Shown here: piece after piece, positions 25,284-33,200 of the stretch | How positions within the stretch are numbered: the first letter of the stretch is position 1 | Layout of the letters: each line of letters starts with the position of its first letter | NCBI GenBank assembly: GCA_021806865.1 | Contig: JAKAPU010000010.1 | Span: 1-35,647 of the forward strand | Direction of reading: 5' to 3' | From: an archaeon | GTDB lineage: Archaea > Thermoproteota > Nitrososphaeria > Nitrososphaerales > CADDZS01 | DNA: 35,647 nt | Notes under the pieces: generated by a model | Told to the model about the DNA's origin: nothing | Databases searched by the model: none | Seen by the model: only the letters and a program-made list of their open reading frames with translations | Translations under genes and position numbers: made by a program

Positions 25284-25606
25284 TCATGTATCCAGAATTT
25301 TGGTGAACATTACTATGCAAAGGTCATGAAAGCAGTTTGGGAGCAGCGAAAGCGATTCCACTTCCGAAGGCTCTAGAGCGCGGAACAGTCAGTCTGTTGA
25401 GGCAGTAAGCTCCTGATGAGATTTTCAGACACCGTCCGAAGATACGCTTACTCGAAAAGAGCTATGTTCCGAAAACATCCATGTTAGAAGTCTGCGAGAC
25501 CTCACGTTCAATCTTTGTTCTCGCTTGGCTCCGGCCTAACTTATTAATTGGTATGAATGCACCTTGTTCAAACTCCTTGAGTTTCTGAACGGATGCTGTA
25601 AAGTCC
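25284..25606. other. 323 bp intergenic region with several short hairpins and a TATA-like site
   Basis: No open frame with recognisable similarity is present. It holds the palindrome GCTCTAGAGC (25370-25379), the stem AACAG-TCAGT-CTGTT (25384-25398), AGCTC (25408-25412) complementary to GAGCT (25459-25463), and ATGTT-N5-AACAT next to it. A TATA-like TTATTAAT near 25538-25546 could serve the gene at 25607. A small RNA is possible but not shown. Confidence 0.3.
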
Positions 25607-26578
25607 ATGGATGGAAATCTGGTCGGTGTTTTTGGAACCAACTCCGAAGCAAAGTCGCGGTTGTTGAATTCCATTGCAAAGAAAAGCGAGACAGAAGGAA
25701 TCGTTGTGTATTCCCGCGTTGAAGGCGGTAAGCGATTCTCTTACCTCGACGACTTAAGTTTTCCAGACAAGATACAAGGATACGCAAGAATAGCTGCAAT
25801 ATGCGATCACGCGTACTACATTTTCCCGTCCGGAGGAAAGTTGACAAGTGCTGACGGCGAGCTTGCGGTGATGATCGATGCGATGAATATGGATGGATCC
25901 GTGCAACTAATGGATGCATCTCCAAATGCTTTCTCTGAGATCATCAAGTCTTCTTTCAAGGGGCTCAGCTTATCTTCCTTTCCGATACAAGAGAGAGATA
26001 GCAAATCTTCGGTCATCAACTTATCAGGGATTCACGACAGGGCAAATCTACCTCGAGACAGGACACTTGTCTACGTTGATCGCGCATTCAATGTCAAAGG
26101 TGTTGGTCTGGTTGTTCTGGGGTTTGTACTGTCAGGTAAGATAGCCGTGCACGACAGGCTGAGACTTGTTCCAGGCGAGACTGGCAAACTGGCGGAGGTC
26201 AAAGGCATACAGGTTAGCGACGAGGATTACGACACCGTTGGCAGAGGAATACGCATCGGGCTGTCACTGAAGGGGGTGGAACTGAAGGATCTCGAAAAGA
26301 CTTCGTGGCTGGACGACGGTTCCTTCCAGTTGTCTTCAAATCTCGAATTCGAATTCCGGCAAGTTCCATACTACAAACAACCTACTGTAGAAAGGGATCT
26401 TCACGTCGAAGTAAATGGGGCGATGTTGGTTTGCAGAATAAGCCAGGGAAGAACTTCCAATCACAGGATAGCGAAGATGGGCGTTTCAGTTCCCCAATGG
26501 AGCGGCATGTCGGTAGGAGTTTTGGATTTGAACTCCAAGCTTCTCAGAATTGCGGGCGGAGGCTCAATCACTCAGTAA
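25607..26578 (+). CDS. EF1A/SelB-like paralog with degenerate GTPase domain
   Basis: A 323-residue protein of the archaeal family that resembles elongation factors but has lost GTP-binding motifs. The N-terminal region (1-150) starts like a G domain, but the P-loop position reads GVFGTNSEAKSRLL without GKS/T, and no NKxD is visible. Residues about 156-230 are an EF-Tu domain 2: DRAFNVKGVGLVVLGFVLSGK, then VSDEDYDTVGRGIRIGLSLKGVE. A third beta domain follows (ERDLHVEVNGAMLVCRI). It may bind tRNA or a ribosomal factor without hydrolysing GTP; function is not established. Upstream is a 323 bp non-coding stretch, downstream a terminator-like hairpin. Confidence 0.82.
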   Translation: MDGNLVGVFGTNSEAKSRLLNSIAKKSETEGIVVYSRVEGGKRFSYLDDLSFPDKIQGYARIAAICDHAYYIFPSGGKLTSADGELAVMIDAMNMDGSVQLMDASPNAFSEIIKSSFKGLSLSSFPIQERDSKSSVINLSGIHDRANLPRDRTLVYVDRAFNVKGVGLVVLGFVLSGKIAVHDRLRLVPGETGKLAEVKGIQVSDEDYDTVGRGIRIGLSLKGVELKDLEKTSWLDDGSFQLSSNLEFEFRQVPYYKQPTVERDLHVEVNGAMLVCRISQGRTSNHRIAKMGVSVPQWSGMSVGVLDLNSKLLRIAGGGSITQ

Positions 26579-26620
26579 GCGTGTGTCCCAAAAAGACGTT
26601 GAAATTTCAAGACTAGACTG

Positions 26621-26644
26621 AGGCCCGAGACGGTTCGCGGGCTT
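26621..26644 (+). terminator. Hairpin and T-rich tail after the EF-like gene
   Basis: AGGCCCG (26621-26627) pairs with CGGGCTT (26638-26644, one G-U pair) around a 10 nt loop and is followed by CTGTTTTGTT. The palindrome TTGAAATTTCAA lies just before it at 26599-26610. Position 43 bp after the stop suits a transcription terminator. Confidence 0.4.
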
Positions 26645-26756
26645 CTGTTTTGTTGAAACTGCATCAATTGCATTCTATGGAGAATTTCTTGTGTGCCCGG
26701 AATTCATGTTCGGGAAGCAAAATACTCTAATACTCGAAGGGGTGTATCGAACTGAT

Positions 26757-27167
26757 ATGCAAAAGTCCGCTGAAAGACTAGTAACACTGACACCTCTCGC
26801 TGTAGAACGTGTAAAGGAATTCATGGCCAAGGACAAGAATGGTTCAAACGGACTGAGGATATTTGTAATGCCTGGAGGCTGTTCGGGTTATCAGTATGGC
26901 ATGGTGCTGGAGAAGAATGCAAAGAGTGATGACATCTCTTGGAGCGAGAGCGGCATTAATGTGTACGTTGACAATCAGAGCGCAAGAGTACTCGAAGGAG
27001 CTTCTATTGATTTTGTCGAGACAGTCCAGGGGGCTGGATTCAAGATCGACAATCCAAATGCCGTATCTTCATGCGGTTGCGGGAACTCTTTCGAAACTGA
27101 GCAAAGCAGCCACGAACACGAAGAAGCGGACAGTTGTGGCTGTGGATGCGGTTGCGGCGGTCACTAG
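26757..27167 (+). CDS. HesB/IscA-type Fe-S cluster carrier with Cys-rich C-terminal tail
   Basis: A 136-residue A-type carrier. LTPLAVERVKEFM opens the fold, FVMPGGCSGYQYGM has the first Cys (C42) and SSCGCGNSF the CxC pair (C106, C108), the three ligands that hold or pass on an Fe-S cluster. After the usual family end there is a further tail with histidines and SCGCGCGCGGH (C127, C129, C131, C133), not part of the standard fold and likely an extra metal site. ATG 26757 is chosen over 26691 because the extra 22 residues have no similarity and a TATA-like CTAATACTC lies about 27 nt upstream. Confidence 0.92.
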   Translation: MQKSAERLVTLTPLAVERVKEFMAKDKNGSNGLRIFVMPGGCSGYQYGMVLEKNAKSDDISWSESGINVYVDNQSARVLEGASIDFVETVQGAGFKIDNPNAVSSCGCGNSFETEQSSHEHEEADSCGCGCGCGGH

Positions 27168-27182
27168 TCGCGCTGCCCTTCT

Positions 27183-27623
27183 TCAGTTAGCTGAATCCGC
27201 GCCCTTCGGATTTTTCATGTAATCCTGCAATTGCTTCTGCATGATCTCTTCAAATTTCTCGAAATAGAGTCTGGTCGCGTACGGCATTTCATCAAGATTG
27301 CTTTCTATAGCTTGAACGACGTATTGTATTGCTCTCTTCGATGATTTGAATTCGAACTTCATTGGAAGAACGGGATCTTGAATTACAGCGATGCTTTCGC
27401 GCAGTTCTTCGGTTGGGCAGAGGGCCTTTGAATCGCGTTCGACGATCTCATACCAGCTGGACAGTATCTCTGGATCCAATCCAGTTTGTAGGTTCTGAAT
27501 CGATTCTACCAGCCTGTTGAGTGTATTAATCTCCACGCTTCCGGATTGATTTGCACTCATCTCTTGAAACGCGCTCCTCGCACTGGCGAGATCTCGCACC
27601 CAGTTATTGATTAATCGAGCCAA
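27183..27623 (-). CDS. Helical protein of unknown function
   Basis: A 146-residue, largely helical soluble protein (LINNWVRDLASARSAFQEM; LNRLVESIQNLQTGL; YATRLYFEKFEEIMQKQLQDYM). No family is recognised. It converges on the IscA-like gene with a 15 bp gap. The sequence GTGAAATTTTGAC, close to the palindrome at 27756, lies 18 nt upstream of the start. Confidence 0.6.
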   Translation of the reverse strand: MARLINNWVRDLASARSAFQEMSANQSGSVEINTLNRLVESIQNLQTGLDPEILSSWYEIVERDSKALCPTEELRESIAVIQDPVLPMKFEFKSSKRAIQYVVQAIESNLDEMPYATRLYFEKFEEIMQKQLQDYMKNPKGADSAN

Positions 27624-27755
27624 AAAATACTGTTCTTGTAGTGAAATTTTGACTAGTGATCTGTCGGCCTTTGATTGTTACGTGAAGTTGTGATTTCCCG
27701 AAGGGCTTTTCTAACCACTGAGGAAGGATAACCAAAGACAAAGTCTCGGCTTATA

Positions 27756-27766
27756 GTGAATTTCAC
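27756..27766. promoter_or_regulatory. Perfect palindrome GTGAATTTCAC directly before the start codon
   Basis: GTGAA-T-TTCAC abuts the ATG at 27767. A TATA-like TTATAG sits immediately before it, too close to the ATG to be the promoter of a leaderless message from that ATG, so a regulatory role for this cluster is more likely. The related GTGAAATTTTGAC lies at 27641-27653. Confidence 0.35.
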
Positions 27767-28771
27767 ATGAAGAAGTTGAAAGTCATCTCTTTCGGTTTGG
27801 GTCCGATCGGCAGGTCCATTGCCGCCCTCGCTCTTTCACGGCCGAGCGAATTAGAACTTGTTGGCGCCGTTGATTCGAATCCAGAACTCGTGGGCAAAGA
27901 TCTTTCGGAACTCTTGAATTTGCCGGTAAAGACAGGAATCAAAGTTGCAGCAAAGGGAGAATCTTTGTACAATGAAGCTGATGCAGTGCTTCATGCAACG
28001 AGTTCATTCCTTTCAGTTGCAAAGAGTCAACTGCTCGAATTTTGCAACGCTGGGATAGATGTTGTCAGCACTAATGAGGAATTGTCTTATCCTTGGATTG
28101 CTCACAGGGAAATAGCTCTTGAGCTTGATTCTGCTGCCAAGAAAGGCGGATCTACCCTGCTTGGCACAGGTGTGAACCCGGGATTTGTCATGGATGCTCT
28201 CGCAGTCACACTAAGCGGAGTGTGTGCAAACGTCTCGAAGGTGAAGGTGACAAGGATCCTGGACGCAACTAAGCGAAGACTGCCATTCCAGAAAAAAGTT
28301 GGAATCGGCATGACAGTTGAAGAATTCCAGAGGAACGTGGAGACTGGAAGGTTTGGTCACATCGGTCTTCCAGAGTCAATAGCCATGACCTGCGCTGCAC
28401 TGGGAGTGACCGTTGACAGGATTGATCAAAGAGTCTCGCCTAAAATTGCACTCTCAGAAATGATGACCGAACATTTTGGGCTCGTCGAAAAAGGCCGAGT
28501 TCTTGGGCTTGTGCAAGATGCTGATGGTTACGCAAACGGCAAGCAGGTGGCATCGTATCACATCGAGATGTACGCTAGTGCCGAAGATCCTCGCGATGAA
28601 ATTGAGTTGTTTGGAGAGCCCAACATTAAACTCAGAATTCCTGGCGGCACGCCTGGAGATATTGCGACTGCTGCAATAATAGTGAATTCAGTGCCTCGCG
28701 TCGTAGAGTCTGCTCCCGGCCTCATGACCGTGAAGGATTTGAGGCCGGCCAGTAGCCTCATGTGCGCCTAG
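27767..28771 (+). CDS. 2,4-diaminopentanoate dehydrogenase-like (DapB-related) oxidoreductase
   Basis: A 334-residue NAD(P)-dependent dehydrogenase. The Rossmann motif is GLGPIG (10-15). Family-specific parts are VVSTNEELSYPW, GTGVNPGFVMDALA, ILDATKRRLPFQKKVGIGMTVEEF and FGHIGLPES, which match the 2,4-diaminopentanoate dehydrogenase/DapB-like group. That enzyme oxidatively deaminates a diamino acid in clostridial ornithine breakdown; the aminomutase genes of that route are not seen here, so the substrate is uncertain. It overlaps the convergent NCS1 permease by 14 bp. The nearby permease and class III aminotransferase suggest amine catabolism. Confidence 0.82.
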   Translation: MKKLKVISFGLGPIGRSIAALALSRPSELELVGAVDSNPELVGKDLSELLNLPVKTGIKVAAKGESLYNEADAVLHATSSFLSVAKSQLLEFCNAGIDVVSTNEELSYPWIAHREIALELDSAAKKGGSTLLGTGVNPGFVMDALAVTLSGVCANVSKVKVTRILDATKRRLPFQKKVGIGMTVEEFQRNVETGRFGHIGLPESIAMTCAALGVTVDRIDQRVSPKIALSEMMTEHFGLVEKGRVLGLVQDADGYANGKQVASYHIEMYASAEDPRDEIELFGEPNIKLRIPGGTPGDIATAAIIVNSVPRVVESAPGLMTVKDLRPASSLMCA

Positions 28772-30098
28772 CTTTTCTGTAGAGAAAATACATAACTCCG
28801 GCCACGCCAAATGAGACAAAGTAGCTGAAGTCTGCGCCTCCAAAGAGAAAAGCCAGCGGTCCTACCCATCCTGAAGGCGGAACCATGAAAGGGACTGAGA
28901 CCAGTACTGAAAAGCCATAGATTGCAAGAGCTCCAAAGTCCCATCCCTTCGCTTTATCGCATGCATCTGGAGTAGTGCGTCTTGCAACAAAAAAGTCCAC
29001 AAGAATAATTGCGAGCCATGGCGTGATCCAGTAATCAAGAATCAACAGAAAGTTCTCGAAGTTGGTTTCAAAGTTCGCACCTCCAATCAGTGCTAGGACT
29101 AAGCCCACAATGCCCGCAAAGACCACCGTTATCCATCTTTTTGTCTTTACGTCTAAGACCAGCGCCGAGAGGGAGTTGGTGTAGATGTTTAAGGCGTTGG
29201 CAGCAACAGCTCCTAGTATCAGGCCAACGAGCACTATGGTTCCCAAATCGCCAGAGAAATTTCTCAGGGCGACAAAGTAGTCTGAGCTTTGAGTAATTGC
29301 ACCAACAATGGCGCCAATCAGCTCGACAAAGAAAGAGGCTATTGCGCCTCCTGCCAAAGCAAGTGTCGTCAGCCTGAATTTAGAGCTTGTTTCGGGAAGA
29401 TAACGCGTATAATCAGAGGCATAGGGAGACCAACTCATGATGTAAGAGAAAGTAACTGCAAGAGTTGTCGCAGCAGCGCCGAGCGGGGCGCCCCAAAAAG
29501 AGGAATCCGCAGGTACAGCACTCCCGATCTTTGGCAAAGACAAAATGAAAACCGCAAGGAATAGCAAGCCCAAAACCACAGACATTGCTCTTTCGAACAG
29601 GTGGATAAGATCGTGCCCGTAGATCCCTATGAGAACCTGAACCGCAACAAGAAGTGCAGCACCCAAGTAGTAGTTGAAGGATGGGATCAGGGCTTGAATC
29701 GCCATTGTCCCGAGAATCGTGTTGACGGTGAACCAGCCGGCCGTGCTAATCCAATTTAGAGCACCTGGGACATAGTTTCCTCTTCTGCCGAAAGAACTCC
29801 TTGAACTGAACATTTGAGGAAATCCGAGTTTTGGTCCCATCGCGCCTGAAAGACCGACGACGAGCCCACCGAGAACATTTCCGAGAATCATGATAGGGAT
29901 GGACTGCAGGAGACTGAGCCCGAACACGGCTGTGACGAGCACGCCGATTACATAGTCTGCAATTGTAAGATTAGCCGCAAACCAAAGAGTGAAAGTTCGT
30001 CCCGGCGTGCCATGCCTTTGTTCGCTTGGTATGTGCTCGATTCCAAGCTTTTCAACCTCTGTTGCCTTGTCTTTCGTTCCCGACATTACTGACGCCAT
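28758..30098 (-). CDS. NCS1-family nucleobase/cation permease
   Basis: A 446-residue, 12-helix transporter of the purine-cytosine permease family. The signature region WFAANLTIADYVIGVLVTAVFGLSL, the loop GPKLGFPQMFSSRSSFGRRGN and the SYIMSWSPYASDYTRYLPE segment are typical of NCS1 proteins such as CodB. Possible substrates are cytosine, hydantoins, allantoin or thiamine-like bases. ATG 30098. It lies 62 bp after the class III aminotransferase on the same strand; the gap holds two palindromes, so it may be cotranscribed or have its own regulated promoter. Confidence 0.9.
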   Translation of the reverse strand: MASVMSGTKDKATEVEKLGIEHIPSEQRHGTPGRTFTLWFAANLTIADYVIGVLVTAVFGLSLLQSIPIMILGNVLGGLVVGLSGAMGPKLGFPQMFSSRSSFGRRGNYVPGALNWISTAGWFTVNTILGTMAIQALIPSFNYYLGAALLVAVQVLIGIYGHDLIHLFERAMSVVLGLLFLAVFILSLPKIGSAVPADSSFWGAPLGAAATTLAVTFSYIMSWSPYASDYTRYLPETSSKFRLTTLALAGGAIASFFVELIGAIVGAITQSSDYFVALRNFSGDLGTIVLVGLILGAVAANALNIYTNSLSALVLDVKTKRWITVVFAGIVGLVLALIGGANFETNFENFLLILDYWITPWLAIILVDFFVARRTTPDACDKAKGWDFGALAIYGFSVLVSVPFMVPPSGWVGPLAFLFGGADFSYFVSFGVAGVMYFLYRKARRT

Positions 30099-30101
30099 TT
30101 G

Positions 30102-30140
30102 TCAAACGTTTGAAGGGCCTAGTACCAACTTTTGGTGCTA
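30102..30140. promoter_or_regulatory. Two palindromes in the NCS1 upstream region
   Basis: TCAAACGTTTGA (30102-30113) is a perfect 12 bp palindrome 4 bp before the NCS1 ATG. TAGTACCAA-CTT-TTGGTGCTA (30120-30140) is a 9 bp inverted repeat with one mismatch. An AT-rich TATA-like stretch (TAATTA) follows at 30139-30144. Such a pair suggests one or two regulator sites controlling the permease. Confidence 0.45.
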
Positions 30141-30160
30141 ATTATCCTTGTCTGGTGGGC

Positions 30161-31519
30161 TCAGCGAGCGTTCAACTGTACGAATTCTTCGCTTGCCTTG
30201 ACAAAGGCGTCTACATCAGATTTGTGATGTTCTGTCGAGATTGCTCCGATATGTCCTGGAATGAAGTATATGTTGCTCTTTGCGATGAGTTCGAAGTAGT
30301 ACCTCTTTTCGAGAGAGCGATCTGAAGAGTCAACATCTCTGGGTCCAACCAAACTCTCTTGACCCTCTTTTAGAAAATGGGTTGCAAAGAGAGAGCCGAG
30401 GCCAGTGGTTTGAGTTCTGATTCCATAGTCAGAAAAGACTTTGTCAACCTGCTTTCGCACGGTTCCGCCAAGTTCACCAATCGTTTTGTATATTGCTTTC
30501 TTGTTTGTCGAGAGGTGCTTCAGTGTAGCAATGCCCGCCCTCATGCAGAGGGCATTTTCAGAAAATGTTCCGCCACCAATCCAGCATCTTTCGGACTTTG
30601 TCCTGTTTTGCACATCTGCTAGCGACATGATCTCGGACCTTCCAGCTATTGCCGAGACTGGCAGACCGCCACCCAATATCTTTCCAAGAGTACACAGATC
30701 GGGCTTGATGCCAAAATATTCCTGAGCTCCACCAAGAGCAAGTCTGAAACCTGTGATTATTTCATCGAAAATCAGCACGATACCAAGCCGGTCGCATTCT
30801 TCGCGGAGGAATTTGAGATACTCCTTCTGAGCGGGAATCACTCCGCCGGCACCCATGACTGGTTCGATGATTATGCCTGCCACATCATTTTCAATCTCTG
30901 AGAGCACTTTCCTGGTTGCCTCTATGTCATTGAATTCGGCCAACTTTACGAAACTCTCCTCCTCAGCAACTAGTCCAGCGCTTTCAGGAGTAGTATAGGG
31001 AGCGCTCACTCCAATTGTGAGAGCAGAGCTGTAACCGTGCCATCCTCCGGCCATCTTGACAATCATCTTTCGCTTTGTGAATGCTCGAGCTAGGCGAACA
31101 GCGTACATTGTCGCTTCTGCTCCAGTCGTGCAAAATCTCACCTGTTCGGAACAAGGTACGCACTTCACAACAAGCTCGGCTAATTCAAATGCGTACTTGT
31201 TAGGAGATCCGTACAGGAAGCCGTTATCGACATTGGATTTGATTTCGCGAGACACAACGCTGGGAGAATGTCCTAGGATTAGGGCAGTGTGACCCATCCA
31301 ATAGTCGACGTAGCGGTTGCCATCTAAATCCCAGATGTACTTCCCATGAGCTCTCTCAGAGTAGAAAGGATAAGGCTCGTAGAAACGCGCATTGTGACTC
31401 TGCCCTCCGGGCATTATTCTCTTAGCTTCGCTGTACATTTTGTAAGAGTTCTTTGTTTTCTTAGCATACGCTGCTTGAGCGTTGGTTTTGGCTCCGCCCT
31501 TTGCGACCATCAAAGTCAC
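30161..31519 (-). CDS. Class III aminotransferase, glutamate-1-semialdehyde aminomutase-like
   Basis: A 452-residue PLP enzyme. RIMPGGQSHNARFYEPYPFY resembles the HemL N-terminal region; CTTGAEATMYAVRLARA, GGWHGYSSAL, IFDEIITGFRLALGGAQ (Asp252) and CTLGKILGGGLPVSAIAG with the Schiff-base Lys (K280) follow. It is longer than usual HemL and not next to heme genes, so it may act on another amino acid or omega-amine. Its position upstream of an NCS1 permease and near a diaminopentanoate-dehydrogenase-like gene favours catabolism. Start 31519 is at leaderless distance from the minus-strand TATAAAAT at 31546-31553. Confidence 0.88.
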   Translation of the reverse strand: MTLMVAKGGAKTNAQAAYAKKTKNSYKMYSEAKRIMPGGQSHNARFYEPYPFYSERAHGKYIWDLDGNRYVDYWMGHTALILGHSPSVVSREIKSNVDNGFLYGSPNKYAFELAELVVKCVPCSEQVRFCTTGAEATMYAVRLARAFTKRKMIVKMAGGWHGYSSALTIGVSAPYTTPESAGLVAEEESFVKLAEFNDIEATRKVLSEIENDVAGIIIEPVMGAGGVIPAQKEYLKFLREECDRLGIVLIFDEIITGFRLALGGAQEYFGIKPDLCTLGKILGGGLPVSAIAGRSEIMSLADVQNRTKSERCWIGGGTFSENALCMRAGIATLKHLSTNKKAIYKTIGELGGTVRKQVDKVFSDYGIRTQTTGLGSLFATHFLKEGQESLVGPRDVDSSDRSLEKRYYFELIAKSNIYFIPGHIGAISTEHHKSDVDAFVKASEEFVQLNAR

Positions 31520-31545
31520 TGTGAAACCCGAGCAGAAAAGCGTGA

Positions 31546-31553
31546 ATTTTATA
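31546..31553. promoter_or_regulatory. TATA sequence between divergent aminotransferase and glycosidase genes
   Basis: On the minus strand it reads TATAAAAT, about 30 nt before the aminotransferase start at 31519. On the plus strand TTTTATAC is about 33 nt before ATG 31583. One AT box is therefore placed to serve both leaderless genes. Confidence 0.45.
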
Positions 31554-31582
31554 CATTGTCAGAGGGAATAGCGACCAACAAA

Positions 31583-32671
31583 ATGCCTTCATTCCTTCAG
31601 GACGGTCATTTCAAATGGGGATTGAGCATAGATGATGCTTGGTACTATGCTGGCCTTCCCAGTCCGAAATCAATCATAATTCCCTATCTTCTGTCAGTGA
31701 AACTGCCCAGAGGACCCTTCCGATTTGCGGTACCCTCGACACTTTACAAGTGTTCCTGTGGTCAACAAAATGATGAAGATAACCAACTGAGGGAAGAAAG
31801 ATGCCAGCAACTTGCATCAGACTTGAAACAAGCTGGAATTCAATTCGTGCGTATTTGGTTCCAGTGGAATTTGTTCCAGCCAAAATTGAATGGCGAAGAA
31901 TCAACGATTCTCCAGTTTCCGCTGGATGATCTCGTCCGGGAATTGAACGAAGCTGGAATCGAAATCATAGCAGTCATAGGCAATGGCTACGAGAGATTCC
32001 TTCCCGAAGGGCTAGAGGCAAATGACAGTTCAAGGTATCTAGTTCACTTGCGTGAGTCTAGTCGTCAAATAGTCGAACACTACAAGGGCAAGATATCTGC
32101 TTGGCAAGTGGAAAATGAACCAAACTGGTGGTTAGAGCATTACGCGACTCATTGGAGAAGTGGTGGCATCTGGCTAGAACCAGGCATCCAGGATCTGGTC
32201 CTGAATGAGCTAAGCACGGCTGTAAGGGAGGCTGATCCGAATTCGACTGTAATCATCAATCTGGAGGCAGATCACGAGAAGACAAATTGGGAGCATTTTT
32301 CAAAGCTCTGTGATATCCTTGGTTTGGATTATTATCCGAACTATTCTCATTCCTCCCCTGTGGACGCTTCAAGAATCGGTGATGCCGCGAAGATAAGAAA
32401 GGCAACGGGACACCCTGTTTTCATTGCCGAGACAGGTTATCCTTCCGGCCCGCTCATCATGGGATATGATAAGGAGAAACAGAAGGATTATGTGAAGCAG
32501 GCATGCGAAGTTGCTAGATCAACCGAGGGTGTTGAAGGACTGTGCTTGTGGCGATTTTCTGATACGTACTGGCATTCCTTTCCCGATCAGGAAAATCATT
32601 TCGGGCTAGTGGAGAAAAATGGAACCCAGAAACCGGCGTGGCAAGAATATCTGAGGCAGGTCAAGCTCTAA
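31583..32671 (+). CDS. Clan GH-A type glycoside hydrolase, cytosolic
   Basis: A 362-residue TIM-barrel hydrolase. FVRIWFQWNLFQP is the typical strand 2-3 region, WQVENEPN carries the acid/base Glu (E179) after Asn, and FIAETGYPSG the nucleophile Glu (E283); LCLWRFSDTYWHSF ends the barrel. This fits a retaining beta-glycosidase, but the exact GH family and sugar are unknown. No signal peptide is seen, so it should act inside the cell. The frame is open from 31346, but the TATA box at 31546 and the start of similarity favour ATG 31583. Confidence 0.83.
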   Translation: MPSFLQDGHFKWGLSIDDAWYYAGLPSPKSIIIPYLLSVKLPRGPFRFAVPSTLYKCSCGQQNDEDNQLREERCQQLASDLKQAGIQFVRIWFQWNLFQPKLNGEESTILQFPLDDLVRELNEAGIEIIAVIGNGYERFLPEGLEANDSSRYLVHLRESSRQIVEHYKGKISAWQVENEPNWWLEHYATHWRSGGIWLEPGIQDLVLNELSTAVREADPNSTVIINLEADHEKTNWEHFSKLCDILGLDYYPNYSHSSPVDASRIGDAAKIRKATGHPVFIAETGYPSGPLIMGYDKEKQKDYVKQACEVARSTEGVEGLCLWRFSDTYWHSFPDQENHFGLVEKNGTQKPAWQEYLRQVKL

Positions 32672-32680
32672 GTCTCTTCC

Positions 32681-33085
32681 TTACTTCCGCTTTGAGAAGC
32701 TCGCCTTGTCTGCGGTGATTGTAATAGTTTTCACGAAACAAACAGGGTTTGGATTAGCTTCCGAACCCGGTGGCACAAATACGCTCAACGAACAGCCTAA
32801 AGCAAAATCCGCATCCTTCGTGCTGCCTCTGAAATTCATATGCGACTGAGTGGGCGATGATTTTGTGACCGATGAGCCATTGAATGATAGTCGTACGTTC
32901 CTGTCTCGTCGCTCAAACCACTTTAGAATGTCTGCGGCCAGTTCGTCATGAATCTTTGAAGGTTCGAACTTTCTATGGGTCTTGTTGTATTCATCCAGCA
33001 AGACCTTTGCACATTCTTTGGTGAGCTTGTCGATGTACTCGTATGATTTCTGGACAAGTTCTTTTGCTGTTAACGGGTCGGTCAT
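32681..33085 (-). CDS. Protein of unknown function
   Basis: A 134-residue soluble protein: an N-terminal helical part (TAKELVQKSYEYIDKLTKECAKVLLDEY) and a beta-rich C-terminal half (SHMNFRGSTKDADFALGCSLSVFVPPG). No family is recognised. Met at 33085 is preferred over 33109 because a T-rich TATA-like stretch on the minus strand (TTTTTACT, 33111-33118) is at leaderless distance. It converges on the glycosidase gene with a 9 bp gap. Confidence 0.6.
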   Translation of the reverse strand: MTDPLTAKELVQKSYEYIDKLTKECAKVLLDEYNKTHRKFEPSKIHDELAADILKWFERRDRNVRLSFNGSSVTKSSPTQSHMNFRGSTKDADFALGCSLSVFVPPGSEANPNPVCFVKTITITADKASFSKRK

Positions 33086-33200
33086 TTTGAGACATATGTC
33101 TAGAGGCACAGTAAAAACACTTTTCGTGATGACAGCTGCTGATTATGCTGTTGATTCCCGAACAAAAAGGAGATGAGATATCGCTTGCAAATGTTAGCCT

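Noticed and set aside
25411..25460. Hammerhead-ribozyme-like CTGATGA ... CGAAAA
   Set aside because: The sequence between the two core pieces does not form a proper stem II, and the flanking arms pair with each other, which is not the hammerhead layout.
25607..26578. True SelB (selenocysteine factor)
   Set aside because: The G domain lacks the nucleotide-binding motifs and the protein lacks the long C-terminal extension; no selenocysteine genes are nearby.
31346..31582. N-terminal extension of the glycosidase frame
   Set aside because: It overlaps the aminotransferase gene on the other strand, and the TATA box at 31546 places the promoter inside it.
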